From JAAYAN01 sp964437215 (GTDB taxonomy: Bacteria; Bacteroidota; Ignavibacteria; Ignavibacteriales; Melioribacteraceae), in the NCBI GenBank assembly GCA_964437215.1, contig CAYTFZ010000060.1:1-15851 (forward strand): a stretch of DNA of 15,851 bases, written 5' to 3'. Of the stretch, positions 1 to 8,092 are shown in pieces. Each line of letters begins with the position of its first letter. The first letter of the stretch is position 1. The notes beneath the pieces were generated by a model. The model saw only the letters and a list, made by a program, of their open reading frames with translations. It did not search any database and was not told the origin of the DNA. A program made the translations under genes and the position numbers.

Positions 1-915
1 TGTATGGCAGCAAAAAATGGCGAGAAAATTCTTGTAATAACAGATGAACAGAAAAATGAGATAGGTTATTCGTTATATAAAAATGCTTTGAAACTCGGAT
101 TCGAGACTTTATATATTGAAATGAAATCGGGGAAGACCAATGGCGAGGAACCTCCCCTATATGTTGCTGAGATGATGAAATATTTTGATATTGTTTTTTG
201 TCCCACAGCTAAATCATTAACCCATACAAAAGCAAGAAGAGATGCCTCTGCTGCTGGAGCAAGAATTGCCACTTTCCCGGGAATAACAAAAGAAGTGATG
301 ATACGAGGATTAAATGCGGATTATACAAAAATATCGGAGCTTACTCTTAAACTAAAATCAATTATGGAAAAAGTTAGAAAAATAAGAGTTTTAACGGAAA
401 GTGGAACCGATATCGAAATGACAATTGAGGGAAGAGGCATTTATGCAAGCAAAGGACTTTTTCACGCGAAAGGTGAAAGCGGAAATCTGCCTACAGGCGA
501 AACATTTTGCGCTCCCGTTGAGGGCACCTCAAATGGAGTATTTATAGTTGACGGCTCGATGGCTGGGATTGGGATAACTAATAAAGAACCTATTAAAATA
601 ACGGTAAAAGACGGTTATGCTGCAAAAATCAGCGGAGGAAAATCTGCACGGAAACTAAAAAATATGTTATCTGAATTCGGTTCGGAAGGAATGAATATCG
701 CAGAATTCGGCATCGGGACAAATTATGCTGCAAAATTAAGCGGCGTTTTGCTTGAAGATGAAAAAGTTTTAGGTACAATTCATATAGCTTTAGGTAACAA
801 TAAATCTATGGGCGGAAATGTTGATGTACCGATACATCTCGACGGTGTTGTTAAATATCCCGATGTGTTCTTTGACGGTAAAATAATAATGAAAAAAGGG
901 CATTTGCTTATTTAA
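1..915 (+). CDS. M29-family metallo-aminopeptidase (AmpS/aminopeptidase T-like), 5' partial
   Basis: The protein matches the short form of the M29 aminopeptidase family (COG2309), cytosolic metalloenzymes that remove N-terminal residues from peptides. The first ATG is at position 4, but the frame stays open to the window edge, and family members usually carry some 15 more residues, so the true start probably lies upstream. Counting from that ATG, an N-terminal alpha/beta domain includes SLTHTKARR (71-79), typical of this subgroup. The C-terminal half carries the likely metal ligands: E166 in NLPTGE, E234 in EFGIGTN, H260 in TIHIALGNN, and H278 and D280 in PIHLDG. All appear intact. The next gene begins about 110 bases downstream and is unrelated, so this is probably the last gene of its unit. 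I see no clear hairpin terminator after it. The family call is firm; substrate preference cannot be told. Confidence 0.85.
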   Translation, partial: CMAAKNGEKILVITDEQKNEIGYSLYKNALKLGFETLYIEMKSGKTNGEEPPLYVAEMMKYFDIVFCPTAKSLTHTKARRDASAAGARIATFPGITKEVMIRGLNADYTKISELTLKLKSIMEKVRKIRVLTESGTDIEMTIEGRGIYASKGLFHAKGESGNLPTGETFCAPVEGTSNGVFIVDGSMAGIGITNKEPIKITVKDGYAAKISGGKSARKLKNMLSEFGSEGMNIAEFGIGTNYAAKLSGVLLEDEKVLGTIHIALGNNKSMGGNVDVPIHLDGVVKYPDVFFDGKIIMKKGHLLI

Positions 916-965
916 TTTTACAAGAATACATATACTACTAATAAGAATTATTTAAAATTGAAAGA

Positions 966-996
966 TTGAAAATCCGATTATATTTGCTTAATTTTG
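966..996 (+). promoter_or_regulatory. candidate Bacteroidota-type promoter for the helicase gene
   Basis: TTG at 966-968 is followed after 20 bases by TAATTTTG at 989-996, which fits the -33 TTG / -7 TAnnTTTG consensus known for Bacteroidota housekeeping sigma factors. Transcription would begin near 1002, about 20 bases before the preferred helicase start. The surroundings are AT-rich, so a chance match is possible. Confidence 0.35.
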
Positions 997-1024
997 TATT
1001 TTCAAAATTTAAGCTGTGTGGTAT

Positions 1025-3211
1025 ATGTCAATACTCAAATCCTTAAATCCAGTTCAAAAAGAAGCCGTAGAATACAATCTTGGGCATCACATAATCATTG
1101 CCGGTGCAGGTACCGGAAAAACCAGGGTGCTAACTTCAAAAGTAGCTTACATAATTAAAGAAGAAGAATACGAGCCGGAATCTATTTTAGCTCTTACCTT
1201 CACCAACAAGGCTGCTAACGAAATGAAATTGCGCATAAAAAAACTTGCCGGGGAGAAAGCCGAAAAAATCTGGATGGGAACGTTTCATTCGATTTTTGCA
1301 AGAATTTTACGAGTTGAAGCTAAAAAGTTAGATTACGAACACAACTTCTCGATATACGATAAGGAAGATTCTGTTTCACTGGTAAATAATATTCTTGAGC
1401 AGATGAATATTTCCTTTGATAATTATAACCCAAACAATATTCATAGTAAAATTAGTTTCTGCAAAAACCATATGATCTCTGCCGAAGAGTATATTAATAA
1501 TATTGCTTCGAATGCTGTGGAAAGAAAAATCGGCGAAATATTTAAAGAATATACTAAAAGGCTTAAATTAAATAATTCGATGGATTTTGACGATCTTTTG
1601 TTGAAACCGATAGAACTATTTAATTCCAACGAAAAAGTTCTTACTAAATACCGCAAACAATTCAGATATATTTTGGTTGATGAGTTTCAGGATACAAACA
1701 AAGCTCAATACGAAATCCTAAAAATGCTGGTTTTTGGAAAAACAAAACTTTGCGTTGTTGGTGATGATGCACAGAGTATATATGGCTGGCGTGGAGCTGA
1801 TATAAAAAATATGCTCAGTTTCGAAAACGATTTTCCTAAATGTAAAGTTTTCAGACTTGAACAAAATTACCGTTCAACAAAAACTATTTTGCGGGCAGCT
1901 GATTCTGTAATTAAAAATAATCAAGAACAGCTAACTAAAACTTTGTGGACAGATAATGAAGAAGGCGATAAAGTTTCGTATATTAGATGCAGCGACGAAA
2001 AAGATGAAGCTTTCCAGATTTCCCGAAGAATTAAAGATGAAATTACAAAAAAGAAACTTTCGCTTAAAGATATTGCAATTTTATATAGAATAAATTCTCA
2101 GTCCCGCGCTCTGGAAGAAGGAATGAGAAAAGCTAAAATTGCTTATAAAATAATAGGCGGTGTTGAATTTTATAAACGCAAGGAAATAAAAGACATTGTT
2201 GCTTACTTAAGGGTTATTGTAAACCAGAATGATGAAGAAAGTCTTTTAAGGATTATGAATTTTCCTCAAAGAGGAATTGGAAATACTTCAATAACAAAAA
2301 TGATTTCTTTTGCGCGGAAACTGAATCTTACATTATTTACTACAATGGCGCGTGTTTTTGAAGTTATTGAAGTTAAAGAGAGAATTCAGAAAAACGTTAA
2401 ACAGTTTAAACTTTTGCTTGATAAATATATTGATCTTAGAGAAAAATTGTCGCTTTTCGAACTCACATCTACTTTAATTGACGAACTTGAAGTATTAAAA
2501 ATGTATAAGGAAGAAAATTCTGCAGAATCAAAACAAAGATACGATAACGTTCAAGAGCTTCTTTCGGCAATAAGAGATTTTACAACTCAGAAACCAGATG
2601 CCGCTATTGAAGATTTTCTTGCTGAAGTATCGCTTATTGCCGGCATCGATTCCTTTGTTGATGAAGAAAATTCAATTACCATGATGACAGTCCATAGCGC
2701 TAAAGGTCTTGAATTTCCTGTGGTTTTTGTTACCGGACTTGAAGAAGATATCTTTCCGCTAAACACAAAATTCGATTCAAATGCAAACACAGAAGAAGAA
2801 AGAAGACTTTTTTATGTAGGCTGTACAAGAGCTAAAAACAAACTCTATCTAACTTATTCGAGATCAAGATACAGATTCGGTGAAGTTGCATATCAAGGCA
2901 GGTCACGTTTTCTTGAAGAAATGGATGAAACTGTTTTCGATGAACAATACGGGCTTTCGGGAAGAAAAGCAGGTAGAAAAAAACTTTCGGAAAAAGAAAA
3001 CAACGAATATTATCAGGAAAGTTATGATGATGATTATGATCAGGAGCAGAAATCTGTAAGAGTTGGAAGCCGCGTAACTCACGAAATATTTGGAGAAGGT
3101 AAAGTGCTTCAGATTGCCGGAACAGGAGATCAGCAAAAAATATCTGTAGCATTTGAAGAAGCAGGTACTAAACATCTTCTTACAAAATTTGCAAATCTTA
3201 AGGTTCTTTAA
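1025..3211 (+). CDS. uvrD: UvrD/PcrA-type superfamily 1 DNA helicase
   Basis: ATP-driven 3'-5' DNA helicase/translocase of the UvrD/PcrA/Rep family, acting in nucleotide excision repair, mismatch repair and clearing of stalled forks or RNA polymerase. All helicase motifs are readable: Walker A GAGTGKT (27-33), TFTNKAANEM (58-67), GTFHS (85-89), DEFQDT (219-224), GDDAQSIYGWRGAD (246-259), QNYRS (280-284), VHSAKGLE (556-563) and RRLFYVGCTRAK (593-604). After an acidic, Tyr-rich linker (about 655-675), residues 676-728 (VRVGSRVTHEIFGEGKV onward) form the Tudor-like C-terminal domain that binds RNA polymerase in PcrA/UvrD, so the product is full length at 728 residues. I chose the ATG at 1025 because MSILKSLNPVQKEAV matches the usual family start. 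A GTG at 1016 would add three residues. No good Shine-Dalgarno site precedes either. It could equally be named pcrA. Confidence 0.95.
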   Translation: MSILKSLNPVQKEAVEYNLGHHIIIAGAGTGKTRVLTSKVAYIIKEEEYEPESILALTFTNKAANEMKLRIKKLAGEKAEKIWMGTFHSIFARILRVEAKKLDYEHNFSIYDKEDSVSLVNNILEQMNISFDNYNPNNIHSKISFCKNHMISAEEYINNIASNAVERKIGEIFKEYTKRLKLNNSMDFDDLLLKPIELFNSNEKVLTKYRKQFRYILVDEFQDTNKAQYEILKMLVFGKTKLCVVGDDAQSIYGWRGADIKNMLSFENDFPKCKVFRLEQNYRSTKTILRAADSVIKNNQEQLTKTLWTDNEEGDKVSYIRCSDEKDEAFQISRRIKDEITKKKLSLKDIAILYRINSQSRALEEGMRKAKIAYKIIGGVEFYKRKEIKDIVAYLRVIVNQNDEESLLRIMNFPQRGIGNTSITKMISFARKLNLTLFTTMARVFEVIEVKERIQKNVKQFKLLLDKYIDLREKLSLFELTSTLIDELEVLKMYKEENSAESKQRYDNVQELLSAIRDFTTQKPDAAIEDFLAEVSLIAGIDSFVDEENSITMMTVHSAKGLEFPVVFVTGLEEDIFPLNTKFDSNANTEEERRLFYVGCTRAKNKLYLTYSRSRYRFGEVAYQGRSRFLEEMDETVFDEQYGLSGRKAGRKKLSEKENNEYYQESYDDDYDQEQKSVRVGSRVTHEIFGEGKVLQIAGTGDQQKISVAFEEAGTKHLLTKFANLKVL

Positions 3212-3285
3212 GAAATTACGGTATTGTTTTAATTAAAAAAGATGAATCAGGAATTATTTTAATAACAAAAAAATCTGGAGAAAAA

Positions 3286-4323
3286 ATGAAAATAGGTATA
3301 TTAACCGGCGGCGGCGATTGCCCTGGATTAAATCCCGTAATACGCGGAGTTGTACGTAAATCTCTTCTGTTTGGTCACGAAATGGTAGGAATTAAATTCG
3401 GCTGGAAAGGTATTGTTGAAAATATATTTGAACCTTTATCAGAACAATCAGTTTCGGGTATTCTTCACAGAGGCGGTACAATTTTAAAATCATCTAGAAC
3501 AAACGTATTTAAAATTCCAAATGGCGTACAGATTGTTCAAGACAATATGAAGAAAGCCGGACTTGATGCATTGGTTGCAATTGGCGGCGAAGATACTTTA
3601 GGAGTAGCTGCAAAGCTTTATAAAGAAGGCGTTAATGTTGTTGGCGTTCCTAAAACTATTGATAACGATTTAAGTGCAACTGATTATACTTTCGGATTCG
3701 ATACTTCTGTTAACATTGTTATGGAAGCTATCGACAGACTTCATACAACAGCAGAATCGCACAACAGAGTAATTGTTGTTGAAGTTATGGGAAGACACGC
3801 TGGATGGATTGCTGTTCACGGAGGAATTGCCGGCGGTGCAGATTACATCCTTATTCCTGAAAGAACTTTTACGTATGAAGAAATTGCTGAATCGATAAAG
3901 AAAAGACACGCAAAAGGCAAAGATTTTAGTATTGTTGTTGTTGCAGAAGGTGCAAAGATTGTTGCAGCTGAAGGTAAAGAGGAGGAATTTCTTAAAGATC
4001 AGGAATTGGATTCATTCGGTCACGTTAAACTTGGCGGAATTGGCGAAAGACTTGCAAAAGAAATTGAAAAAAGAACAGGTTTCGAAACAAGAGATGTTGT
4101 TCTCGGACATTTACAGAGAGGCGGTTCTCCTACAGCATTCGACAGAGTTCTGGGAACACGTTTAGGCGTTTTTGCTGCGGAACTTGTTAACAGCGGAAAC
4201 TTCGGTAAAATGGCAGCACTTCAGGGAACAAAAATCGTAGCAGCCGATCTTCAGGAAGCAGTTGGAACATTAAAAACAGTTGATATGGATCTTTATCAAG
4301 TATCAACAACATTTTTTGGATGA
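3286..4323 (+). CDS. pfp: 6-phosphofructokinase, predicted pyrophosphate-dependent (group III type)
   Basis: Cytosolic glycolytic enzyme phosphorylating fructose 6-phosphate to fructose 1,6-bisphosphate. The protein has 345 residues, longer than the roughly 320 of E. coli PfkA. Motifs: GGGDCPGLN (8-16) at the nucleotide/PPi site, GGEDT (100-104), PKTIDND (122-128) with catalytic D126, MGR (168-170), and a late substrate-binding GHLQRGG (274-280). At the two positions that discriminate the phosphoryl donor (E. coli 104 and 124), this protein has Asp (D103) and Lys (K123) instead of Gly and Gly. This is the signature described for pyrophosphate-dependent enzymes, which also run in the gluconeogenic direction. 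Donor preference is inferred from those residues, not shown. GGAG at 3277-3280 sits 5 bases before the ATG. The gene lies 74 bases after the helicase gene, with no terminator between, and ends in a hairpin terminator. Confidence 0.92.
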   Translation: MKIGILTGGGDCPGLNPVIRGVVRKSLLFGHEMVGIKFGWKGIVENIFEPLSEQSVSGILHRGGTILKSSRTNVFKIPNGVQIVQDNMKKAGLDALVAIGGEDTLGVAAKLYKEGVNVVGVPKTIDNDLSATDYTFGFDTSVNIVMEAIDRLHTTAESHNRVIVVEVMGRHAGWIAVHGGIAGGADYILIPERTFTYEEIAESIKKRHAKGKDFSIVVVAEGAKIVAAEGKEEEFLKDQELDSFGHVKLGGIGERLAKEIEKRTGFETRDVVLGHLQRGGSPTAFDRVLGTRLGVFAAELVNSGNFGKMAALQGTKIVAADLQEAVGTLKTVDMDLYQVSTTFFG

Positions 4324-4342
4324 TAAAATCAAAATATAATTA

Positions 4343-4367
4343 AAAAACCCCCGTTCAGGGGGTTTTT
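4343..4367. terminator. bidirectional Rho-independent terminator between convergent genes
   Basis: Ten-base-pair stem: AAAAACCCCC at 4343-4352 pairs with GGGGGTTTTT at 4358-4367 around the 5-base loop GTTCA. A T run lies on the plus-strand 3' side and an A run (T on the other strand) on the 5' side, so it can stop transcription both from the phosphofructokinase gene and from the minus-strand transporter, whose stop codon is 5 bases away. Confidence 0.92.
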
Positions 4368-4371
4368 ATTT

Positions 4372-5226
4372 TTAAATTGATTTTTCAGAAAATTTCTGAT
4401 TTATAATAATTGCTGTGATTAAAACAAACAACCCCAGAATAAGCTTTACCAAATCGGCATTTTCATTAAAAAACAATACCGATACTAAAATTGCCAGCGG
4501 AGTTTTTAAGTTGTTAAATACTGCAAGTATGCCGGTATTTGTTTTTTTTGCACCATAATTCCATAAGAAAAAACTTAAACCTGAAGCAATAATTCCAAGA
4601 TAAACCAATGTTAGCCATTGTTCGCAATTTATACTTTTAAAATGAAGCGAACCTGAAGATAAAGTTATCAGAAAAGTTATTGCCGCTGCGCCAAGATATA
4701 TTATAGGGAATACTTGATGATCTTTGAGATTGTTGTTGGATTTAATAATTCGTACATAAAATATCTGTCCGAATGCAAAACATATATTTGATAACTGCAC
4801 AAGAATAAATCCCGACAATATTTCAGAATAATTAAATGCTGAGTATAGTATAATTCCTGCGCCGATTATTGCCAACAAAGAAGTAACAAAAAACAGACTG
4901 TTGAATTTTTTATTAAAAATATCATTAAAAAGAGTGACGTAAAGAGGCGTTAAAATAGTGAAAAGAGCTACTTCGTATGCTTTAAGAAATTGGAAAGAAT
5001 TCAGATAGAAAATGTACATTAACCCAAATTGAATTATTCCGGTTAAAAATAGTAATCCCGTAATCCTAAAATTTAATCCCTTTATCCGCAAAAATGGAAG
5101 AAACGAAAGAAACGAAAATGAAAGACGGATAAAAGAAACTAAATTTGCATCAATTCCGCTCAGATTTACTTTTATTAAACCGAAAGAAAATGCCCAGATA
5201 AATGAGACTATTAACAAATATATCAT
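4372..5226 (-). CDS. EamA-family (drug/metabolite transporter superfamily) permease
   Basis: Inner-membrane protein of 284 residues built almost entirely of hydrophobic segments, consistent with the ten-helix, two-repeat fold of EamA/DMT carriers. The first helix starts at residue 1 (MIYLLIVSFIWAFSFGLIKV). The second repeat begins around residue 140, and the typical late segment SGLSFFLWNYGAKKTNTGIL with the following NNLKTPLA is present, then a basic C-terminal tail (INQKFSEKSI). Members export or import amino acids, nucleosides or other small metabolites; the substrate cannot be predicted. It is the only minus-strand gene in the window, convergent with the phosphofructokinase gene and divergent from cysS. 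I see no Shine-Dalgarno site before the ATG; the upstream region is very AT-rich. Confidence 0.85.
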   Translation of the reverse strand: MIYLLIVSFIWAFSFGLIKVNLSGIDANLVSFIRLSFSFLSFLPFLRIKGLNFRITGLLFLTGIIQFGLMYIFYLNSFQFLKAYEVALFTILTPLYVTLFNDIFNKKFNSLFFVTSLLAIIGAGIILYSAFNYSEILSGFILVQLSNICFAFGQIFYVRIIKSNNNLKDHQVFPIIYLGAAAITFLITLSSGSLHFKSINCEQWLTLVYLGIIASGLSFFLWNYGAKKTNTGILAVFNNLKTPLAILVSVLFFNENADLVKLILGLFVLITAIIINQKFSEKSI

Positions 5227-5329
5227 AAAATAATAATCATAATTAATTAAACAAAGCGAATAAATCTAACAATTTAGGAAGAATTATTTATCTCATTTCA
5301 TACATAGAAGCAGAATAAATCCTTCTTTG

Positions 5330-5362
5330 TTTGAAAAAACCTTCAGGTAATTGTATATTTTG
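5330..5362 (+). promoter_or_regulatory. weak candidate promoter for cysS
   Basis: TTTG at 5330-5333 is followed after 20 bases by TATATTTTG (5354-5362), close to but one base longer than the Bacteroidota TAnnTTTG -7 element. It would give a leader of some 15 bases before the cysS ATG. The rest of the region between the divergent transporter and cysS (5227-5383) is plain AT-rich DNA. Confidence 0.25.
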
Positions 5363-5374
5363 CTGATTAATTAC

Positions 5375-5378
5375 GGAG
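5375..5378 (+). promoter_or_regulatory. ribosome binding site deciding the cysS start
   Basis: GGAG lies 5 bases upstream of the ATG at 5384. It supports that start over the in-frame codon at 5351, which would add 11 residues not typical of cysteinyl-tRNA synthetases. Confidence 0.7.
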
Positions 5379-5383
5379 AATTT

Positions 5384-6793
5384 ATGCAAATATTTAACAC
5401 GCTTACCAAAAAGAAAGAAGATTTTGTGCCGATAAACCCGCCTGAAGTTACAATGTATGTCTGCGGTCCAACTGTTTACGATTTTTTTCATATTGGTAAC
5501 GGACGCACATTTATAATGTCCGATATTATCAGACGGTATCTTGAATATAAAGGATATAAAGTAAAATATGTAATGAATCTAACCGATATTGATGATAAAA
5601 TAATAAGAAAAGCTAATGAAGAGCATACTGATACAAAAGAAATATCCGAACGTTACGGAAACGCATTTCTGGAAGATATTTCGAAACTAAAAATAAAAAA
5701 AGCCGATGTTTACCCAAAAGCGACCGAAAATATTAACGATATAATAAAAATGATATCCGGCCTTATTGACGAGGGATATGCATACAATGTAAGCGGCAAT
5801 GTGTTTTTTAATGTAAATAAATTTAACGGTTACGGCAAATTAAGCGGTAAAAAAATTGATGAGCTTGAAGCAGGTGCAAGAATAGAAATTAACGATGAAA
5901 AAACGAATCCGCTTGATTTTTCTTTATGGAAAAAAGCTAAAGAAGGCGAACCTTTTTGGGAAAGTCCCTGGGGTAAAGGAAGACCGGGCTGGCATATCGA
6001 ATGCTCTGTAATGAGTTCAAAATATCTAGGAAAAACAATTGATATACATGCAGGCGGCAGCGATTTGATTTTCCCTCATCACGAAAACGAGATTGCGCAA
6101 AGCGAAGCTGTAAATAAAAATCAGTTTGTAAAATACTGGGTGCATTTCGGATTTTTGAATATTCAAAATGAAAAAATGTCGAAATCGCTCGGCAATTTTT
6201 TTACAGCGCGCGATATTTTAAAAAAATATTCTGCTGAAGCAATAAGATTACTTTTCCTTCAGACTCATTATGCCGGTCCGTTAAATTTCAGCGAAGAGCT
6301 TTTATCAGCATCCGAAAAAGGGTTAGAAAAGATTAAAAACACAATAATGAAGATTAAAGAAGTAAGGAACAACAATGTTTTCGGTGGCAATATTTCGGAA
6401 TTTGATTTTTCATATTTCAAAAAACAGTTTGAAGAAGCGATGGATGACGATTTTAATACCCCGAGGGCACTTGCTGTTGTTTTCGATTTTGTAAAAAATA
6501 TTAATTCCGAGATTTCGCAAAAAGAAAACTTGGCTGAACAATTCTATATTAAAGCCGACGATTATTTAACGAGTACCGCTGTTAACGTATTAGGACTTGC
6601 AGATATAAATAATCTTAAAAATGGAAGTAAAAACAATCTTGAAGATGCTTTAATTAAAGCATTTATCGATTTGCGGATAAAAGCAAAAAATGATAAAAAC
6701 TATCAGCTTGCTGATGAAATAAGAAACAGGCTGAAGGAAATCGGGATAGAATTGATGGATAGCAAAACCGGTACTTCATATAAAATCTGCTAA
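5384..6793 (+). CDS. cysS: cysteinyl-tRNA synthetase
   Basis: Class I aminoacyl-tRNA synthetase that charges tRNA-Cys with cysteine in the cytosol. It has 469 residues, in line with the 461 of the E. coli enzyme. The zinc-binding residues that select cysteine are all present: C27 in MYVCGPT, C207 in HIECS, and H232 and E236 in PHHENE. The HIGH motif appears as HIGN (36-39), the usual form in this enzyme, and KMSKS is intact at 264-268. The C-terminal half holds the DALR-type helical domain and a final small domain (DLRIKAKNDKNYQLADEIR). The start MQIFNTLTKKKEDF matches the family and has a GGAG site. The next gene follows after 8 bases, so cysS probably heads a unit of three genes. No leader structure such as a T-box is visible. 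Confidence 0.97.
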   Translation: MQIFNTLTKKKEDFVPINPPEVTMYVCGPTVYDFFHIGNGRTFIMSDIIRRYLEYKGYKVKYVMNLTDIDDKIIRKANEEHTDTKEISERYGNAFLEDISKLKIKKADVYPKATENINDIIKMISGLIDEGYAYNVSGNVFFNVNKFNGYGKLSGKKIDELEAGARIEINDEKTNPLDFSLWKKAKEGEPFWESPWGKGRPGWHIECSVMSSKYLGKTIDIHAGGSDLIFPHHENEIAQSEAVNKNQFVKYWVHFGFLNIQNEKMSKSLGNFFTARDILKKYSAEAIRLLFLQTHYAGPLNFSEELLSASEKGLEKIKNTIMKIKEVRNNNVFGGNISEFDFSYFKKQFEEAMDDDFNTPRALAVVFDFVKNINSEISQKENLAEQFYIKADDYLTSTAVNVLGLADINNLKNGSKNNLEDALIKAFIDLRIKAKNDKNYQLADEIRNRLKEIGIELMDSKTGTSYKIC

Positions 6794-6801
6794 AAACGGA
6801 A

Positions 6802-7152
6802 ATGAAAAAATTGATAATAGTAATAATTGTATCAATATTATTGGCAGTATTTTTGTGGCAGTATGTCTTTTTAGTTTATGAAGTAAAAATCAATAAAAAA
6901 ACATTTACTGCAAAAGAAAAAAAAGAATGTGTCGAAATTTCAGCTTACCCGATAAATGCATTTGGATATAAAGTCCCTTTCAAAGAAATTAAAGCTGTGT
7001 TTGTAATTGAAGAAGGGGCGGATGCTATTGAAGTTTTAGAGAATGATTTTGAAAGCGGGAAGTTTAAATTTCAATGGAAAGCAAAAAAAAACAAGGTTAC
7101 AATTAAAATAATAACTGATTTCTCTCTTTTTCCTGTTATCGAAAAAATGTAA
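6802..7152 (+). CDS. small membrane-anchored protein of unknown function
   Basis: I do not recognise this 116-residue protein. Residues 2-24 form one hydrophobic segment after two lysines (KKLIIVIIVSILLAVFLWQY), acting as a signal anchor or uncleaved signal sequence. The rest is rich in alternating polar and hydrophobic residues with many Lys and Glu, suggesting a small beta-sandwich domain facing the periplasm, with a repeated strand-like pattern (VEISAYPINAFGYKVPF, then KAVFVIEEG, then FKFQWKAKKN). There is a single Cys (43). It starts 8 bases after cysS and is followed 56 bases later by an outer-membrane protein gene, so it is likely co-transcribed with both. An envelope role is an inference from the membrane segment and neighbour only. 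Confidence 0.7.
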   Translation: MKKLIIVIIVSILLAVFLWQYVFLVYEVKINKKTFTAKEKKECVEISAYPINAFGYKVPFKEIKAVFVIEEGADAIEVLENDFESGKFKFQWKAKKNKVTIKIITDFSLFPVIEKM

Positions 7153-7200
7153 CTTTGTCGTTAATATTAATTCTAATATCGTTATTGATAAAAACATTGC

Positions 7201-7206
7201 GGGGAA
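7201..7206 (+). promoter_or_regulatory. ribosome binding site deciding the start of the outer-membrane protein gene
   Basis: GGGGAA ends 2 bases (its GGGG core 4 bases) before the ATG at 7209. It favours this start over a TTG at 7155, which would place 18 extra hydrophobic residues in front of an already complete signal peptide. Confidence 0.6.
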
Positions 7207-7208
7207 GT

Positions 7209-7982
7209 ATGAATTTAATAAGAGCATCACTAATAATAATTTCGATGATGAGCGTTTTTTGTTATTCGCAAGGAACTGCCGGCACAAACGCTAAATACGA
7301 ATACAGATCATTAATTGATCTTCCTTCGGCAGGAATTCTTGAAAAAGGTGTTGTGGGAGTAGGACTTGACGTATTGCCGACCGGAGTAGTAATATCAAAA
7401 ATTGAAGTCGGTGCATTCGATAATTTTAGTTTCGGAATATCATATGGAGCCGGAAATTTAATTGGAAGCGGAAATCCTGAATGGTACTCTTATCCCGGTG
7501 TAAATGTTAGAGTTCGCGTTTTAGATGAAAAAGACGGGATTCCTGCAATTTCACTTGGTTTCGATTCTCAGGGAAAAGGAGCTTACTTTAAAGATTTAAA
7601 GAGATATGAAATTAAATCTCCCGGATTTTATGCAGCGGCTGCGAAAAATTTTGATTTTCTTGGTTATCTTAGTTTGCATGGAATTGTTAATTATTCACTG
7701 GAACGAAATGATAATGATAAAGATTTAAATCTTGGAATCGGTTTGGAAAAAACAATCGGCGGACAGATTTCACTGGTTGTTGAATACGATTTTGCTATTA
7801 ACGATAACGACAGCACTTCAATTGGTGACGGAAGCGGTTATCTTAATGCTGGTGTAAGATGGTCAGTTGGAGATGGTTTTACAATCGGTTTTGATTTCAG
7901 AAACCTGTTAGATAATAAGAAATTTAACAGCTACAGAGCTGACCGGGCAATTTTTGTTGAATATATCAGGGCAATTTTTTAG
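7209..7982 (+). CDS. YjbH-like outer-membrane beta-barrel protein
   Basis: Secreted protein of 257 residues. It begins with a signal peptide (NLIRASLIIISMMSVFCYSQ), probably cut after SQ as often seen in this phylum group. The mature part is a run of amphipathic beta strands with Gly-rich turns, such as FSFGISYGAG and DGFTIGFDFRNLL, and ends with the aromatic residue expected for barrel insertion by BAM (VEYIRAIF). The segment RSLIDLPSAGILEKG near the mature N-terminus is characteristic of YjbH/OMP-like proteins in Bacteroidota relatives. The family has no established transport substrate; some YjbH proteins are linked to exopolysaccharide export, but no polysaccharide genes adjoin it here. 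It follows the small membrane protein by 56 bases and is closed by a strong terminator. The barrel call is solid; the exact family is moderately sure. Confidence 0.75.
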   Translation: MNLIRASLIIISMMSVFCYSQGTAGTNAKYEYRSLIDLPSAGILEKGVVGVGLDVLPTGVVISKIEVGAFDNFSFGISYGAGNLIGSGNPEWYSYPGVNVRVRVLDEKDGIPAISLGFDSQGKGAYFKDLKRYEIKSPGFYAAAAKNFDFLGYLSLHGIVNYSLERNDNDKDLNLGIGLEKTIGGQISLVVEYDFAINDNDSTSIGDGSGYLNAGVRWSVGDGFTIGFDFRNLLDNKKFNSYRADRAIFVEYIRAIF

Positions 7983-7990
7983 ATAAAATC

Positions 7991-8031
7991 AGGACTTGGT
8001 GTATATTATAATATACATCAGGTTCTTTTTT
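7991..8031 (+). terminator. very long Rho-independent terminator
   Basis: Bases 7991-8008 pair without interruption with 8009-8026 (18 pairs, three of them G-U), followed by a T run at 8026-8031. The G-U pairs would be A-C mismatches on the other strand, so the structure belongs to plus-strand RNA. Its centre, TGTATATTATAATATACA at 8000-8017, is a perfect DNA palindrome and could also be a protein-binding site. It ends the cysS unit. Confidence 0.88.
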
Positions 8032-8044
8032 AATATACACTTCT

Positions 8045-8058
8045 TAATTCTAGAATTA
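8045..8058. promoter_or_regulatory. 14-base perfect palindrome, possible operator
   Basis: TAATTCTAGAATTA is its own reverse complement. It lies about 80 bases before the Tyr-rich lipoprotein gene, in a region that holds two further dyads. No regulator gene is adjacent, so a binding role is only inferred. Confidence 0.35.
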
Positions 8059-8092
8059 TATTTTATTGATTCAATTCTGCATTTTCTAAGGC

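Noticed and set aside
2832..3175. Two overlapping minus-strand frames (106 and 90 codons)
   Set aside because: They are antisense to the conserved helicase motif VI and C-terminal domain; Phe/Ile runs derive from Lys/Glu codons on the real strand.
3932..4165. 77-codon plus-strand frame inside the phosphofructokinase gene
   Set aside because: It overlaps conserved phosphofructokinase sequence (GHLQRGG region) in another frame and has no independent support.
5258..5321. Direct repeat GAATAAATC at 5258-5266 and 5313-5321 in the divergent promoter region
   Set aside because: Nine AT-rich bases repeated twice are expected by chance here, and the copies have no regular placement relative to either gene.
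7155..7208. TTG start adding 18 residues to the YjbH-like protein
   Set aside because: The ATG at 7209 has a GGGGAA site and gives a normal signal peptide; the extension would double the hydrophobic segment.
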